In this document: positions 16,526 to 25,336 of the stretch, piece after piece
Numbering within the stretch: the stretch's first letter is position 1
Layout of the letters: every line of letters begins with the position of its first letter
DNA from: Lachnospiraceae bacterium
Lineage (GTDB): Bacteria; Bacillota; Clostridia; Lachnospirales; Lachnospiraceae
Reading direction: 5' to 3'
Assembly: GCA_902363835.1 (NCBI GenBank)
Contig: CABJBM010000010.1
Span: 133,448-197,447 of the forward strand
DNA length: 64,000 nt
The notes under the pieces: generated by a model
What the model was told of the DNA's origin: nothing
The model's input: only the letters and a program-made list of their open reading frames with translations
Databases searched by the model: none
Position numbers and translations under genes: made by a program

Positions 16526-18118
16526 ATGGATAGTAAGATGTTTTGTTTTCAGTGTGAGCAGACGGCAGGCTGCAGCGGCTGTACCGGCAGCGCAGGAGTG
16601 TGCGGCAAATCCGCCAGCACTGCGAATTTACAGGATGAACTGACAGGCGCTCTGATTGGCCTGGCAAAAGCCTGCGGCAATAATACCCGTTTGGAGACTA
16701 CTACGAGAATTCTTGTGGAAGGGCTGTTTACCACCATTACAAACGTAAATTTCAATGATGAAGTTTTAATAGAAATGATCGCAAGGGTACGGGAAGAAAA
16801 GGAAAAAATCGTGCCGGATTGCAGCAAGTGCACTTCTGTGTGCGGAAATACTTCTGATTATGATATGAAGGAAATCTGGGATACAGACGAGGACATCCGT
16901 TCCTTAAAGTCCCTGATTTTATTCGGACTGAGGGGCGTTGCGGCTTATGCTTATCATGCCATGGTCCTTGGATATGAAGACGAGGATGTCAATGATTTCT
17001 TCTATAAGGCGCTTTCAGTCATCAGCTATGACTTATCCATGGAGCAGCTGCTTCCGATTGTCCTTGAAGTAGGAGAAATCAATTTAAAATGCATGGAACT
17101 GCTGGATAAAGCAAATACTACTGCATTTGGAACTCCAAAGCCCACCAGTGTGCCTCTTACCATTGAAAAAGGCCCGTTTATCGTCATCACGGGACATGAT
17201 TTATATGATTTAAAGCAGCTCCTTGAGCAGACAAAGGATAAGGGAATCAATATCTACACCCATGGAGAAATGCTTCCTGCCCATGGCTATCCGGAATTAA
17301 AGAAATATCCTCATTTAAAAGGGAATTTCGGAACCGCCTGGCAGAACCAGCAAAAAGAATTTGATGAACTTCCGGCTCCTATCCTCTTCACCACAAACTG
17401 CCTTATGCCTGTGAAGAAAAGCTATGCTGACCGTGTATTTACCACAGAAGTGGTTTCCTATCCGGAGATGGTTCACATAGGAGATGACAAAGACTTTACC
17501 CCTGTCATTGAAAAGGCACTGGAGCTTGGCGGATATGAGGAAGACCGGGAAATGACAGGAATTAACGGCGGCAAGGAAGTTATGACAGGATTTTCCCATG
17601 GAACCGTATTGGGAGTTGCGGATCAGGTCATTGATGCAGTAAAACAGGGAGCCATCAGCCACTTCTTCTTAGTAGGCGGCTGTGACGGTGCCAAGACAGG
17701 AAGAAATTATTATACTGAATTTGTAAAGCAAAGCCCTGAGGATTCCATCATCTTAACTCTGGCCTGCGGAAAGTTCCGTTTCAATGACCTTGACCTTGGA
17801 ACCATTGGAGGGCTTCCAAGAATCATGGATATGGGACAGTGTAATGATGCATTCAGTGCCATCAAGGTAGCGGTGGCTCTGGCAGAAGCCTTTGGATGCG
17901 GGGTGAATGAGCTTCCATTGTCCATGGTATTATCCTGGTATGAGCAGAAAGCAGTATGCATTCTCCTTACCCTGCTGCACCTTGGAATCAAGAACATTTA
18001 CTTAGGGCCATCCTTGCCTGCGTTCTTATCACCGAATGTATTAAATTTCCTTGTTGAAAACTATGGAATATCACCGATCAGCACACCGGAAGAGGATTTA
18101 AAGAAAATTCTTGGATAA
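16526..18118 (+). CDS. hcp: Hydroxylamine reductase / hybrid cluster protein
   Basis: 530 residues. N-terminal cysteines of the FeS cluster are Cys7, Cys10, Cys19 and Cys26 (MFCFQCEQTAGC, then GVCGK), with the hybrid cluster ligands in the C-terminal half (GGCDGAKTGRNYY, LTLACGKFRFN, ending in the SWYEQKAVCILLTLLHL helix). Hcp reduces nitric oxide to nitrous oxide and was first described as a hydroxylamine reductase; it protects against nitrosative stress. The start at 16526 is chosen as the ATG with GAAAGG upstream; a TTG at 16514 abuts that site too closely. It sits in an operon with cupin, DUF1858, an unknown protein and a hemerythrin. Confidence 0.96.
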   Translation: MDSKMFCFQCEQTAGCSGCTGSAGVCGKSASTANLQDELTGALIGLAKACGNNTRLETTTRILVEGLFTTITNVNFNDEVLIEMIARVREEKEKIVPDCSKCTSVCGNTSDYDMKEIWDTDEDIRSLKSLILFGLRGVAAYAYHAMVLGYEDEDVNDFFYKALSVISYDLSMEQLLPIVLEVGEINLKCMELLDKANTTAFGTPKPTSVPLTIEKGPFIVITGHDLYDLKQLLEQTKDKGINIYTHGEMLPAHGYPELKKYPHLKGNFGTAWQNQQKEFDELPAPILFTTNCLMPVKKSYADRVFTTEVVSYPEMVHIGDDKDFTPVIEKALELGGYEEDREMTGINGGKEVMTGFSHGTVLGVADQVIDAVKQGAISHFFLVGGCDGAKTGRNYYTEFVKQSPEDSIILTLACGKFRFNDLDLGTIGGLPRIMDMGQCNDAFSAIKVAVALAEAFGCGVNELPLSMVLSWYEQKAVCILLTLLHLGIKNIYLGPSLPAFLSPNVLNFLVENYGISPISTPEEDLKKILG

Positions 18119-18155
18119 TAATAAATAATAAATGATAAATCAGGAGGAAAATCAT

Positions 18156-18338
18156 ATGATAACGAAAGAAATGTATATCGGAGAAATTTTAAGAAGCAAT
18201 CCAAAGGCAGCGGAGATTTTAATGAGCTGCGGCATGCACTGTCTGGGATGTCCGTCATCCCAGATGGAATCCTTAGAGGATGCATGTATGGTTCACGGGC
18301 TTGATACAGACTCAGTGCTGGACAAGCTGAACCAGTAA
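18156..18338 (+). CDS. DUF1858 domain protein in hcp operon
   Basis: 60 residues with GMHCLGCP (CxxC) and DACMVHG, the same signature as the copy behind lon (6011-6214). CAGGAGGAAA is eight bases upstream of the ATG; an earlier ATG at 18132 has no site. It follows hcp by 37 bases. The family is known for its association with hybrid cluster protein and is presumed to be a small thiol redox protein. It may be a redox partner of Hcp or of the neighbouring iron proteins; this is inference. Confidence 0.9.
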   Translation: MITKEMYIGEILRSNPKAAEILMSCGMHCLGCPSSQMESLEDACMVHGLDTDSVLDKLNQ

Positions 18339-18354
18339 AGGAAAGAGGTGTAAA

Positions 18355-18963
18355 ATGAGTGCCTTTTTAGGACCAATCCACATTTGGTTATTCAACAAAA
18401 TAAAATTTCAGGATGGAATGACTGACGCAATTTTAGATTTTGCTGAAGCAAATGGCTACAGCAAAGACTTAAGAACCAGAACTGACAGCAGATACGGAGT
18501 TCTTGAAAAAGGAAATTTAGAGGATATGATTGATACGGGAAATATCCATGGCTGGCTGCAGGAAAAGGTGAGCCTGGTGGAAAACAGACTGGCTTATGTT
18601 GTCACCGAGCTGACAGAACCGGATCAGGAAAGATTGTCTCATATCACTGATGCTGTCCTGGAATTTGGAAAAAGAAATTCCGCGGATAAAAATATCGGGG
18701 TCCGCAAAGGCTATGATTATCTGGAAAGCACCCTGCTTAACGGCATGCCCTGTGACAGAGTGAACGAGCTGGTTAAAGAAACGGAAGACAAACTGGTATG
18801 GAGACAGACCCAGGATATTCATGGGGCTTATTGGAACATGATCCATGGAAATGCAGCACATTATTATGCCTTAAGAGAATCTCTGATAAAAGGAATGTTT
18901 GAGGATTCTGATATAGAATTTCATCAGATTGAGGACCAGGTATACGAATTGAGGAGGCGCTAA
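18355..18963 (+). CDS. Uncharacterised protein in hcp-hemerythrin operon
   Basis: 202 residues, soluble, no signal peptide or membrane segment. I do not recognise a family. It begins GPIHIWLFNKI and has several conserved-looking His/Tyr/Trp segments: GNIHGWLQEKV (mid), DIHGAYWNMIHGNAAHYY (near residue 155). The repeated HG.W pattern and the His-rich end could bind metal or heme, and the two IHGWL/IHGAYW parts hint at an internal duplication. AAAGAGGTG precedes the ATG. It is 17 bases after DUF1858 and overlaps the hemerythrin gene by one base, so it is made together with oxygen/NO-related iron proteins. Confidence 0.8.
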   Translation: MSAFLGPIHIWLFNKIKFQDGMTDAILDFAEANGYSKDLRTRTDSRYGVLEKGNLEDMIDTGNIHGWLQEKVSLVENRLAYVVTELTEPDQERLSHITDAVLEFGKRNSADKNIGVRKGYDYLESTLLNGMPCDRVNELVKETEDKLVWRQTQDIHGAYWNMIHGNAAHYYALRESLIKGMFEDSDIEFHQIEDQVYELRRR

Positions 18964-19511
18964 TGTACGGAATCGATATTTTAATGAAAGAGCATGAAAA
19001 CATTCTGGTTTTTACCGGCTTTTTAAGAAGCATCAGCTCCGATATTCTGGAAGGGAAACCAGTGGATGCCCCACTGCTGCGGGAATGCCTTGAATTTGCA
19101 AGAAATTACGCGGATAAGCATCATCACGGAAAGGAAGAAAAGATCCTGTTCCGGATTATGATGGAAAATATGGGGCCTGTTGCGGAAAAGCTTATCAGGA
19201 ATGGCATGCTTGTGGAACACGATCTGGGAAGATTATACCTTTCTGAGCTGGAAAAAGCCATTGATGAATATGAGAAAAATCCTGGAACAGAGCCAAAGCT
19301 GGATATTATCTCCAATGCGGTTGGCTATGGCGCCTTATTAAAGCGCCATATTGAAAAAGAAGATGAGGCCGCCTATTCATTTGCAGTACGGGCGCTGGCA
19401 GAAGATAAGCTGAAAGCCGTGGATGATGAAACGGAATCATTTGAAAGACAGGCAAAGGATCAGGGCGTGCAGGATAAGTACGAATCCTGGATCCGCGAAA
19501 AAACAAGGTAA
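18963..19511 (+). CDS. Hemerythrin-like protein
   Basis: 182 residues. Four-helix-bundle hemerythrin domain with the His/Glu ligands spread over the helices: MKEHENI, DKHHHGKEEKILF, VEHDLGRLYL and LLKRHIEKEDEAAY. Such proteins bind O2 or NO at a non-heme di-iron centre. The start ATG overlaps the stop of the preceding gene by one base (TAATG), so translation is coupled. It closes the hcp operon, which is followed by two terminators. A role in scavenging or sensing O2 or NO fits the other genes of the operon. Confidence 0.92.
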   Translation: MYGIDILMKEHENILVFTGFLRSISSDILEGKPVDAPLLRECLEFARNYADKHHHGKEEKILFRIMMENMGPVAEKLIRNGMLVEHDLGRLYLSELEKAIDEYEKNPGTEPKLDIISNAVGYGALLKRHIEKEDEAAYSFAVRALAEDKLKAVDDETESFERQAKDQGVQDKYESWIREKTR

Positions 19512-19515
19512 CAAT

Positions 19516-19552
19516 GAAGGGACGGCTTAAAGGGGAAATAGGCCGTCCCTTC
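19516..19552 (+). terminator. Hairpin after hemerythrin gene
   Basis: GAAGGGACGGC...GCCGTCCCTTC, 11-bp perfect stem, weak T-run (TGTTAC). The first of two hairpins ending the hcp operon. Confidence 0.6.
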
Positions 19553-19570
19553 TGTTACAGGAAAGCTGGA

Positions 19571-19609
19571 GACTGTACACGGATTGCTTCGTGTTACAGT
19601 CTTTTTTTC
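19571..19609 (+). terminator. Intrinsic terminator of hcp operon
   Basis: GACTGTA-CACG...CGTG-TTACAGTC followed by seven T. One bulged base in the stem. Confidence 0.85.
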
Positions 19610-19686
19610 TATATAAAACCGTAAAAATGGGCAGGCTATTTTTAAATTCTCACGTATAAAGAAAGCATAAAGATTTGCTAATATTA

Positions 19687-19736
19687 GTTATCATTTTGTA
19701 AAATGGCTTTACATTGTTATCATTTTTTTTTATACT
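19687..19736 (+). promoter_or_regulatory. Promoter and repeats of the XRE-ATPase operon
   Basis: TTTACA (19708-19713) and TATACT (19731-19736), spacer 17 bp. GTTATCATTTT occurs twice (19687-19697 and 19716-19726), 29 bp apart; the second copy lies between the -35 and -10 boxes. The repeats are candidate binding sites of the XRE regulator. Confidence 0.6.
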
Positions 19737-19758
19737 TTTTTAGAAAGGTGTGGTAATA

Positions 19759-20397
19759 ATGATAGGAAAACGCATTAGAGCTCTTCGTGAGGAGAGGCAT
19801 TTGAGCCAGGAGAAGCTTGCAGCGGATCTTGGGGTCAGCAGAATGACGGTCAACAACTATGAAAATGAGAAGCGGGCGCCGGATATTGATTTTACCGGAC
19901 ATTTGGCAGACTACTTCGGAGTGACTGTGGGATTTTTAATGGGAGCGACTGAGTATCGTTACAAGCAGGATGAAATTGTTTCTTTAAAAAGATCCGAAAC
20001 TCTTTACCGTATTATGGAGAAGCTTCCCCAGCCGGAGGTACAGGAGATGACCTCTTCTCTGATTGAGACCCTGGAAAAGTCCGTAGAGCTGGATATGACT
20101 GATGAGATTGTACAGGTGATAAATCTATTCTGTGTACAGGTTCGCAGGATCTTATACGGGTATGAAAATTTAAAGAGCGACATTGCAGTCCCGGTTAAGG
20201 AGCTGAAGGAGCTGTCGGTCCCGGAAGAGCGTATCAGGCAGGTGATTCATGATAAGCCAAGGGTCGTTTATGATGCCGCATTCCAGTCCGTCAAGCAGAT
20301 CACCCAGGAGGTGGACCGCTGCGCAGAAACCATGGAGCGGAGACTGGAAAAGCTTCTGGAAGAGAAGCTAAAGGAACCAGTGAATGAAAAAAATTAA
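19759..20397 (+). CDS. XRE family transcriptional regulator
   Basis: 213 residues. The N-terminal helix-turn-helix is clear (RIRALREERHLSQEKLAADLG then VSRMTVNNYENEKRAPDI), residues about 3-60. The remainder is helical with charged segments and no known ligand domain, ending in a coiled-coil-like tail. ATG 19759 follows AGAAAGGTGTGG; the in-frame GTG at 19750 would overlap the ribosome site. A P-type ATPase gene begins 19 bases after its stop codon, so it probably controls ion transport. Confidence 0.88.
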   Translation: MIGKRIRALREERHLSQEKLAADLGVSRMTVNNYENEKRAPDIDFTGHLADYFGVTVGFLMGATEYRYKQDEIVSLKRSETLYRIMEKLPQPEVQEMTSSLIETLEKSVELDMTDEIVQVINLFCVQVRRILYGYENLKSDIAVPVKELKELSVPEERIRQVIHDKPRVVYDAAFQSVKQITQEVDRCAETMERRLEKLLEEKLKEPVNEKN

Positions 20398-20416
20398 TTG
20401 AAAGGAGGATGATGAA

Positions 20417-23116
20417 ATGGAAAATTGGTATATGGCGGGCACAGCTGAGACAATTGAGAATTTTGACACAAACGAAAATACTGGATTAACAGAGCAAGAG
20501 GTGGTAAACCGACAAGGCAGATATGGGAAAAATGAGTTTGCAAGTCAGGAAAAAACCAGCCTTGTGAAAGAAATCCTCCACCAGCTTAAAGATATTTCAA
20601 CTATAATCCTGCTTTTGGCTGCTTTGCTGTCCTTGGGAATGGCATTGCGGGAAGGCCATGGCTTTATAGAGCCGGTTGTAATCGTATCCATTGTAATCTT
20701 AAATCTAATACTGGCAATTACCCAGGAGCATGGCGCTGAAAAAGCCCTGGAGGCATTGTCAAGCCTAAACTCCCCCAACTGTATTGTTCTGCGGGAGGGC
20801 ATCCAAAAGGAGATGGATACCAGTGAATTGGTTCCGGGTGATATCATTCTTCTTCACTTAGGAAGCATTGTTCCTGCTGACGCACGATTGATTTCCAGCA
20901 CCAATTTGCAGGTGGATGAGTCGGCGCTTACAGGAGAGAGTGAGCCATCGGAAAAAGATGCAAATATTCTGCTCCAGGGAAGTGTTCCCCTGGGGGATCA
21001 GCTTAACATGGTATTCTCCAGCTGCCACGTAACCTCCGGACATGGAGCAGCTGTTGTTACTGCTACCGGAATGCAGACAGAAATGGGGAAAATCGCAGGA
21101 TACTTAAACAACTCACAGAAAATAAAAACACCGTTACAGCAACGTCTGGAGCGCATTGCAAAGTCCATCAGCATGGTGGCTGTCATAGCAGCCGTATTGC
21201 TCTTTGCCATCGGTCTTTTGCAGGGCGAGTCTTTTTGGTCAATGGTTATGCTTGCTGCCACCCTGGCTGTAGCAGCCGTACCGGAAACCTTAAATCTGAT
21301 TGTAACCTTATCCCTTTCCCAGGGTGTTAAAAATATGGTAAATAGAAATGCCCTGATCCGTAAGCTGTCTGCAGTGGAGACCCTTGGAAATACTTCGGTT
21401 ATCTGCTCAGATAAGACCGGAACACTGACGCAGAACCAGATGGCCATTGAAAAGCTTTGGATTCCCGGAGATGAGCCTTTTAAGGCCGGAGATGAATTTG
21501 CAGGGGATCAGACAGAGCTTCTGACTCTGTTTGCCCTGGCAAGCAACGCATCTGTCCAGGAAGAGGAGGCTGGTACCTTAACCATCATTGGAAATCCTAC
21601 GGAGAAAGCCATCCTGCGCCTTCTGTATGAAAAGGGCTTATCCCAAGAACGTATTTCCCAACAATACCGCATTGCAGGCGAAATCCCTTTTTCCTCAGAA
21701 CGTAAGATGATGACCATTGTTTTGGAGGCTTCCTCAGGAGAATATTTAATTCTTACGAAAGGTGCTCTTGACCGGCTGCCTCTCAAGGCATTTGATGAGG
21801 AAACAAAAAAAGAGGTTGACAGCGTTCATAAGCTTTTTGCCGGAGAAGCACTTCGTGTCCTTGCCCTTGGAATCCGGCATACCAATGAGTTTCCTTCCAT
21901 GGAAAAGCCGGAGGAAATTGAACGGGATCTGGAATTATGCGGGCTTATCGGCTTAATTGACCCGGCCCGTCCGGAAGCTGCCCAGGCGGTAGAAAAGGCA
22001 AAGATGGCAGGAATCCGTACCATTATGATTACCGGTGACCATGCGGCAACAGCAAGTGCGATTGCGAAAAATATTGGTATTCTCGGTGAAAATGAAAAGG
22101 TTCTTACCGGACAGCAGCTAAAAGATATGTCTGATGAAGAGCTTTGCAGGAATATCTCCCATTACTCTGTTTATGCCCGGGTTTCTCCTGAGGATAAGAT
22201 CCGCATTGTTGAAGCATGGCAGGAAAACGGAGAGGTTGTTTCCATGACCGGAGACGGTGTCAATGATACACCGGCATTGAAGGCGGCAGACGTGGGAATC
22301 TCTATGGGGCAAAGCGGAACAGAGGTGGCAAAAAGTGCTTCTGATATGATTTTAACAGATGACAACTTTGCTACAATTATTGATGCGATCACAGAAGGAA
22401 GAAATGTTTATTCAAATATCAGAAAGACCATTTACTTTCTTCTGGTATGTAATATTTCGGAAATTGTCATTATGCTGGTTGCCCAGTTAAGAGGCTGGGG
22501 TATCCCTGTAACACCTATTATGCTGCTGCTTGTCAATGTGCTGGGTGACGGTATTCCCGGACTTTGTTTATCCCGGGAAACTTCTGATCCGCGTCTTATG
22601 AACCGGGAGCCAATCCGCAGAGAGGAAGGCTTTTTAAGCGGAGGTCTCCTTACTGTAATTATACAGCAGACCATTGCATGTTCGGTTGTGGTTCTGATTG
22701 GATATTACATCGGTACGTTTAAGGCTTTGCCGGGAATGGCGGACCCCTCTCCTGTAATCGGGCAGACCGTTGCCTTTCTGGTTTTGGGCTGGACCTCTAT
22801 CCTTCATTTATTTACAGTCCGCAGCAGAAAGTCCATTTTCAAGCGGGCAATTATGGATAATCCGCCGGTATTATACAGTACCGTAGCCATGATTGGAGTA
22901 TTCAGTCTCCTTGTGGCATTCCCTCCCATTGGAAAAATCTTTGGTTTAACTGCCATAGGCACGTATCACTGGCTGCTTGCAATTGGTCTTTCCTTAATAC
23001 CGACGGCAGTAGCTGAAATTGGGAAACTCATTGATGACCAGACAAATATTCGGGAGATGCGGGAACATCGGAATCGTTTGATCCGTCACCGGATAAAAAT
23101 GGATGATAATTTTTAA
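20417..23116 (+). CDS. Cation-translocating P-type ATPase (P2-type)
   Basis: 899 residues. All catalytic motifs are present: TGES in the actuator domain, phosphorylation site DKTGTLT (Asp332), the GDGVNDTPALKAADVGISMG hinge, and about ten membrane helices. Overall layout is that of the P2A/P2B calcium pump group with an N-terminal cation ATPase domain and a C-terminal helix bundle. The helix-4 motif, PEGLP in calcium pumps, reads PETLN here (AAVPETLNLIVTLSL), so the transported ion is uncertain. GAAAGGAGGATGATGAA precedes the ATG. It is co-transcribed with an XRE regulator 19 bases upstream. Confidence 0.9.
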   Translation: MENWYMAGTAETIENFDTNENTGLTEQEVVNRQGRYGKNEFASQEKTSLVKEILHQLKDISTIILLLAALLSLGMALREGHGFIEPVVIVSIVILNLILAITQEHGAEKALEALSSLNSPNCIVLREGIQKEMDTSELVPGDIILLHLGSIVPADARLISSTNLQVDESALTGESEPSEKDANILLQGSVPLGDQLNMVFSSCHVTSGHGAAVVTATGMQTEMGKIAGYLNNSQKIKTPLQQRLERIAKSISMVAVIAAVLLFAIGLLQGESFWSMVMLAATLAVAAVPETLNLIVTLSLSQGVKNMVNRNALIRKLSAVETLGNTSVICSDKTGTLTQNQMAIEKLWIPGDEPFKAGDEFAGDQTELLTLFALASNASVQEEEAGTLTIIGNPTEKAILRLLYEKGLSQERISQQYRIAGEIPFSSERKMMTIVLEASSGEYLILTKGALDRLPLKAFDEETKKEVDSVHKLFAGEALRVLALGIRHTNEFPSMEKPEEIERDLELCGLIGLIDPARPEAAQAVEKAKMAGIRTIMITGDHAATASAIAKNIGILGENEKVLTGQQLKDMSDEELCRNISHYSVYARVSPEDKIRIVEAWQENGEVVSMTGDGVNDTPALKAADVGISMGQSGTEVAKSASDMILTDDNFATIIDAITEGRNVYSNIRKTIYFLLVCNISEIVIMLVAQLRGWGIPVTPIMLLLVNVLGDGIPGLCLSRETSDPRLMNREPIRREEGFLSGGLLTVIIQQTIACSVVVLIGYYIGTFKALPGMADPSPVIGQTVAFLVLGWTSILHLFTVRSRKSIFKRAIMDNPPVLYSTVAMIGVFSLLVAFPPIGKIFGLTAIGTYHWLLAIGLSLIPTAVAEIGKLIDDQTNIREMREHRNRLIRHRIKMDDNF

Positions 23117-23195
23117 TTTTATTCTTTAAAAGAGAGAGGTTTTAATTTTCCCTTCTGGTAAATCCGGAATAGAATGGAATTTAAAGGTGCAAAAA

Positions 23196-23241
23196 GGAGC
23201 CGGGCAGCCGCTGATTATATTCAGCTGCTGCCCGGCTCCTT
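23196..23241 (+). terminator. Hairpin after P-type ATPase gene
   Basis: GGAGCCGGGCAGC...GCTGCCCGGCTCC, 13-bp GC-rich stem with a short T tract. Confidence 0.7.
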
Positions 23242-23354
23242 CATGATAATATAAAAATTTATTGCTCAAATAAACATTTGGAAGTATAATAATTTGAAGT
23301 GCATTTTTTATTCCTACTAAATAGATAGAAAATTAAAGAAAGAGGTAGAATCGA

Positions 23355-24113
23355 TTGTTAAACCAGTTTTCAAGAACCCAGTTATTATTGGGTGAAGGTG
23401 CCATGGAAAAATTAATGGATGCAAAGGTTGCAGTATTTGGCATCGGCGGTGTGGGCGGATATGTGGTAGAAGCCCTGGTAAGAAGCGGAGTCCGTTCCTT
23501 TGTGCTAGTTGATGATGATAAAGTTTGTCTTACCAATTTAAACAGGCAGCTCATAGCTACCAGGAAAACCGTAGGCAAATATAAAGTGGAAGTGATGAAG
23601 GACAGAATATTGGAAATCAATCCCGATGCAAAAGTGGAAATGCACCAGTGCTTCTACTTGCCGGAAAACGCGGATGATTTTGATTTTAAAGAATATGATT
23701 ATGTGGTGGACGCGGTGGATACCGTAACCGCAAAGCTTGAACTGATCATGCGGGCAAAAGAGGCAGGTGTGCCTGTCATCAGCTGCATGGGCGCAGGAAA
23801 TAAGCTGGATCCTACAAAATTTTTAGTGGCGGATATTTATAAGACGACCATGTGTCCTCTTGCAAAGGTCATGCGCAGGGAGTTAAAGAAAAGGGGCGTA
23901 AAAAAGCTTAAAGTGGTCTACTCCACAGAAAAGCCCACAAGGCCTTTGGAAGACATGTCCATCAGCTGCAGGACAAACTGCATCTGTCCGCCGGGAGCCA
24001 AGCATAAGTGCACGGAACGAAGAGATATTCCAGGCAGCGTGGCTTTTGTTCCTTCTGTGGCAGGGCTTATTATAGCCGGAGAAGTGATCAAGGACCTGGC
24101 ATGGAAGGAATAA
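23355..24113 (+). CDS. tcdA: tRNA threonylcarbamoyladenosine dehydratase (TcdA/HesA family)
   Basis: 252 residues of the ThiF/MoeB/E1 fold. The ATP-binding loop GIGGVGGYVVEAL is near residue 30, DDDKVCLTNLNRQ follows, and the C-terminal half has cysteines in CRTNCICPPG. TcdA uses ATP to cyclise the threonylcarbamoyl group at A37 of tRNAs that read ANN codons. The start is a TTG at 23355 with AGAGG nine bases upstream; the next ATG (23403) would delete the conserved FSRTQLLLGE segment, so TTG is preferred. The next gene, also for tRNA sulfur chemistry, starts 29 bases later. Confidence 0.9.
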   Translation: MLNQFSRTQLLLGEGAMEKLMDAKVAVFGIGGVGGYVVEALVRSGVRSFVLVDDDKVCLTNLNRQLIATRKTVGKYKVEVMKDRILEINPDAKVEMHQCFYLPENADDFDFKEYDYVVDAVDTVTAKLELIMRAKEAGVPVISCMGAGNKLDPTKFLVADIYKTTMCPLAKVMRRELKKRGVKKLKVVYSTEKPTRPLEDMSISCRTNCICPPGAKHKCTERRDIPGSVAFVPSVAGLIIAGEVIKDLAWKE

Positions 24114-24142
24114 GGGAAATGAATGGATTAGGAGGTGATCAT

Positions 24143-25312
24143 ATGTTTGATGACGGCATGGACTGTGAGCAGGATATTTCCCTGGAACAGATGAAGCAGA
24201 TGAGCCCGGAGGAATACTTGCTTGTGGATGTCAGGGAGGAGAGGGCGTACAACCATGGATTCATACCGGGAGCAGTAAATATAGAGAAAGAAGCATTGTT
24301 AAACGGGGACAGCCCCCTTCCTAAGGATAAGAAGATCATCCTGTATTGTTTAAAGGGGATCATCAGTGAAGAAGCGGCAAAGTGTCTGGCGGAACAGGGA
24401 TATGAAGCATACAATCTCCGGGGCGGTTATGGGGAATGGCTGCTTCGTGCCATGGAAAAAGAGGACAAGGGTGACGACCGTCTGGAAAACATAGAAAAGA
24501 GCATCCGGAAGAAATTCCATAAGGAGCTGTTCAGCCGGTTTGCCAAGGCCATCAATGAGTATGAGCTGGTAAAGGAAAACGACAGGATTGCTGTCTGTAT
24601 TTCAGGGGGCAAGGATTCCATGCTCATGGCAAAGCTGTTTCAGGAGTTAAGGCGGCACAATAAATTTCCTTTTGAGCTGGTTTTTCTTGTCATGGACCCG
24701 GGCTATAACGAAACCAACCGGCAGGTGATTGAAAATAATGCAAGGCTTTTAAATATTCCCATCACAGTATTTGAGACCCAGATTTTTGATGCGGTCTATG
24801 ACGTGGAAAAGTCTCCGTGCTATTTGTGCGCCAGAATGAGGCGGGGATATTTGTACAACAAGGCAAAAGAGCTGGGATGTAATAAGATTGCCCTTGGACA
24901 TCATTATGATGATGTCATTGAAACAATTTTAATGGGGATGATGTACGGCGCCCAGATACAGACCATGATGCCGAAACTGCACAGCACCAATTTTGAAGGC
25001 ATGGAACTCATCCGCCCCATGTATCTCATACGGGAAGATGACATTAAAGGCTGGAGGGATTACAACGGTTTGCACTTCATCCAGTGTGCCTGCCGGTTTA
25101 CCGATACCTGCACAACCTGCAGGACCGACGGCAGCACAGGATCAAAGCGGGTGGAGATAAAGAACCTGATCAGGGAGTTAAAGGAGATCAACCCCTATAT
25201 TGAAAGCAATATTTTTAAGAGCGTGGAAAATGTGAATTTAAATACCATAATCGCTTATAAGGAAAACGGAACAACCCATCATTTCCTTGACGGTTATGAT
25301 CTGGACACATAA
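24143..25312 (+). CDS. Rhodanese-TtcA fusion, tRNA thiolation ATP pyrophosphatase
   Basis: 389 residues in two domains. Residues 1-105 form a rhodanese domain with its sulfur-carrying cysteine at Cys69 (ILYCLKG). Residues about 120-389 form a TtcA-like N-type ATP pyrophosphatase with PP-loop SGGKDS (154-159), the CYLC pair (Cys226, Cys229) and cysteines near 315-326. TtcA makes 2-thiocytidine in tRNA. The fusion would deliver persulfide sulfur from the rhodanese directly to the thiolase. GGAGGTGATCAT precedes ATG 24143; an earlier frame-open start at 24008 lies inside tcdA and is not used. Confidence 0.85.
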   Translation: MFDDGMDCEQDISLEQMKQMSPEEYLLVDVREERAYNHGFIPGAVNIEKEALLNGDSPLPKDKKIILYCLKGIISEEAAKCLAEQGYEAYNLRGGYGEWLLRAMEKEDKGDDRLENIEKSIRKKFHKELFSRFAKAINEYELVKENDRIAVCISGGKDSMLMAKLFQELRRHNKFPFELVFLVMDPGYNETNRQVIENNARLLNIPITVFETQIFDAVYDVEKSPCYLCARMRRGYLYNKAKELGCNKIALGHHYDDVIETILMGMMYGAQIQTMMPKLHSTNFEGMELIRPMYLIREDDIKGWRDYNGLHFIQCACRFTDTCTTCRTDGSTGSKRVEIKNLIRELKEINPYIESNIFKSVENVNLNTIIAYKENGTTHHFLDGYDLDT

Positions 25313-25336
25313 TAACGGATCTGGAGGCTGTGTCTT

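Noticed and set aside
24008..24142. Extended N-terminus of the rhodanese-TtcA frame
   Set aside because: It lies inside tcdA in another frame; ATG 24143 has GGAGGTG upstream and begins the rhodanese domain.
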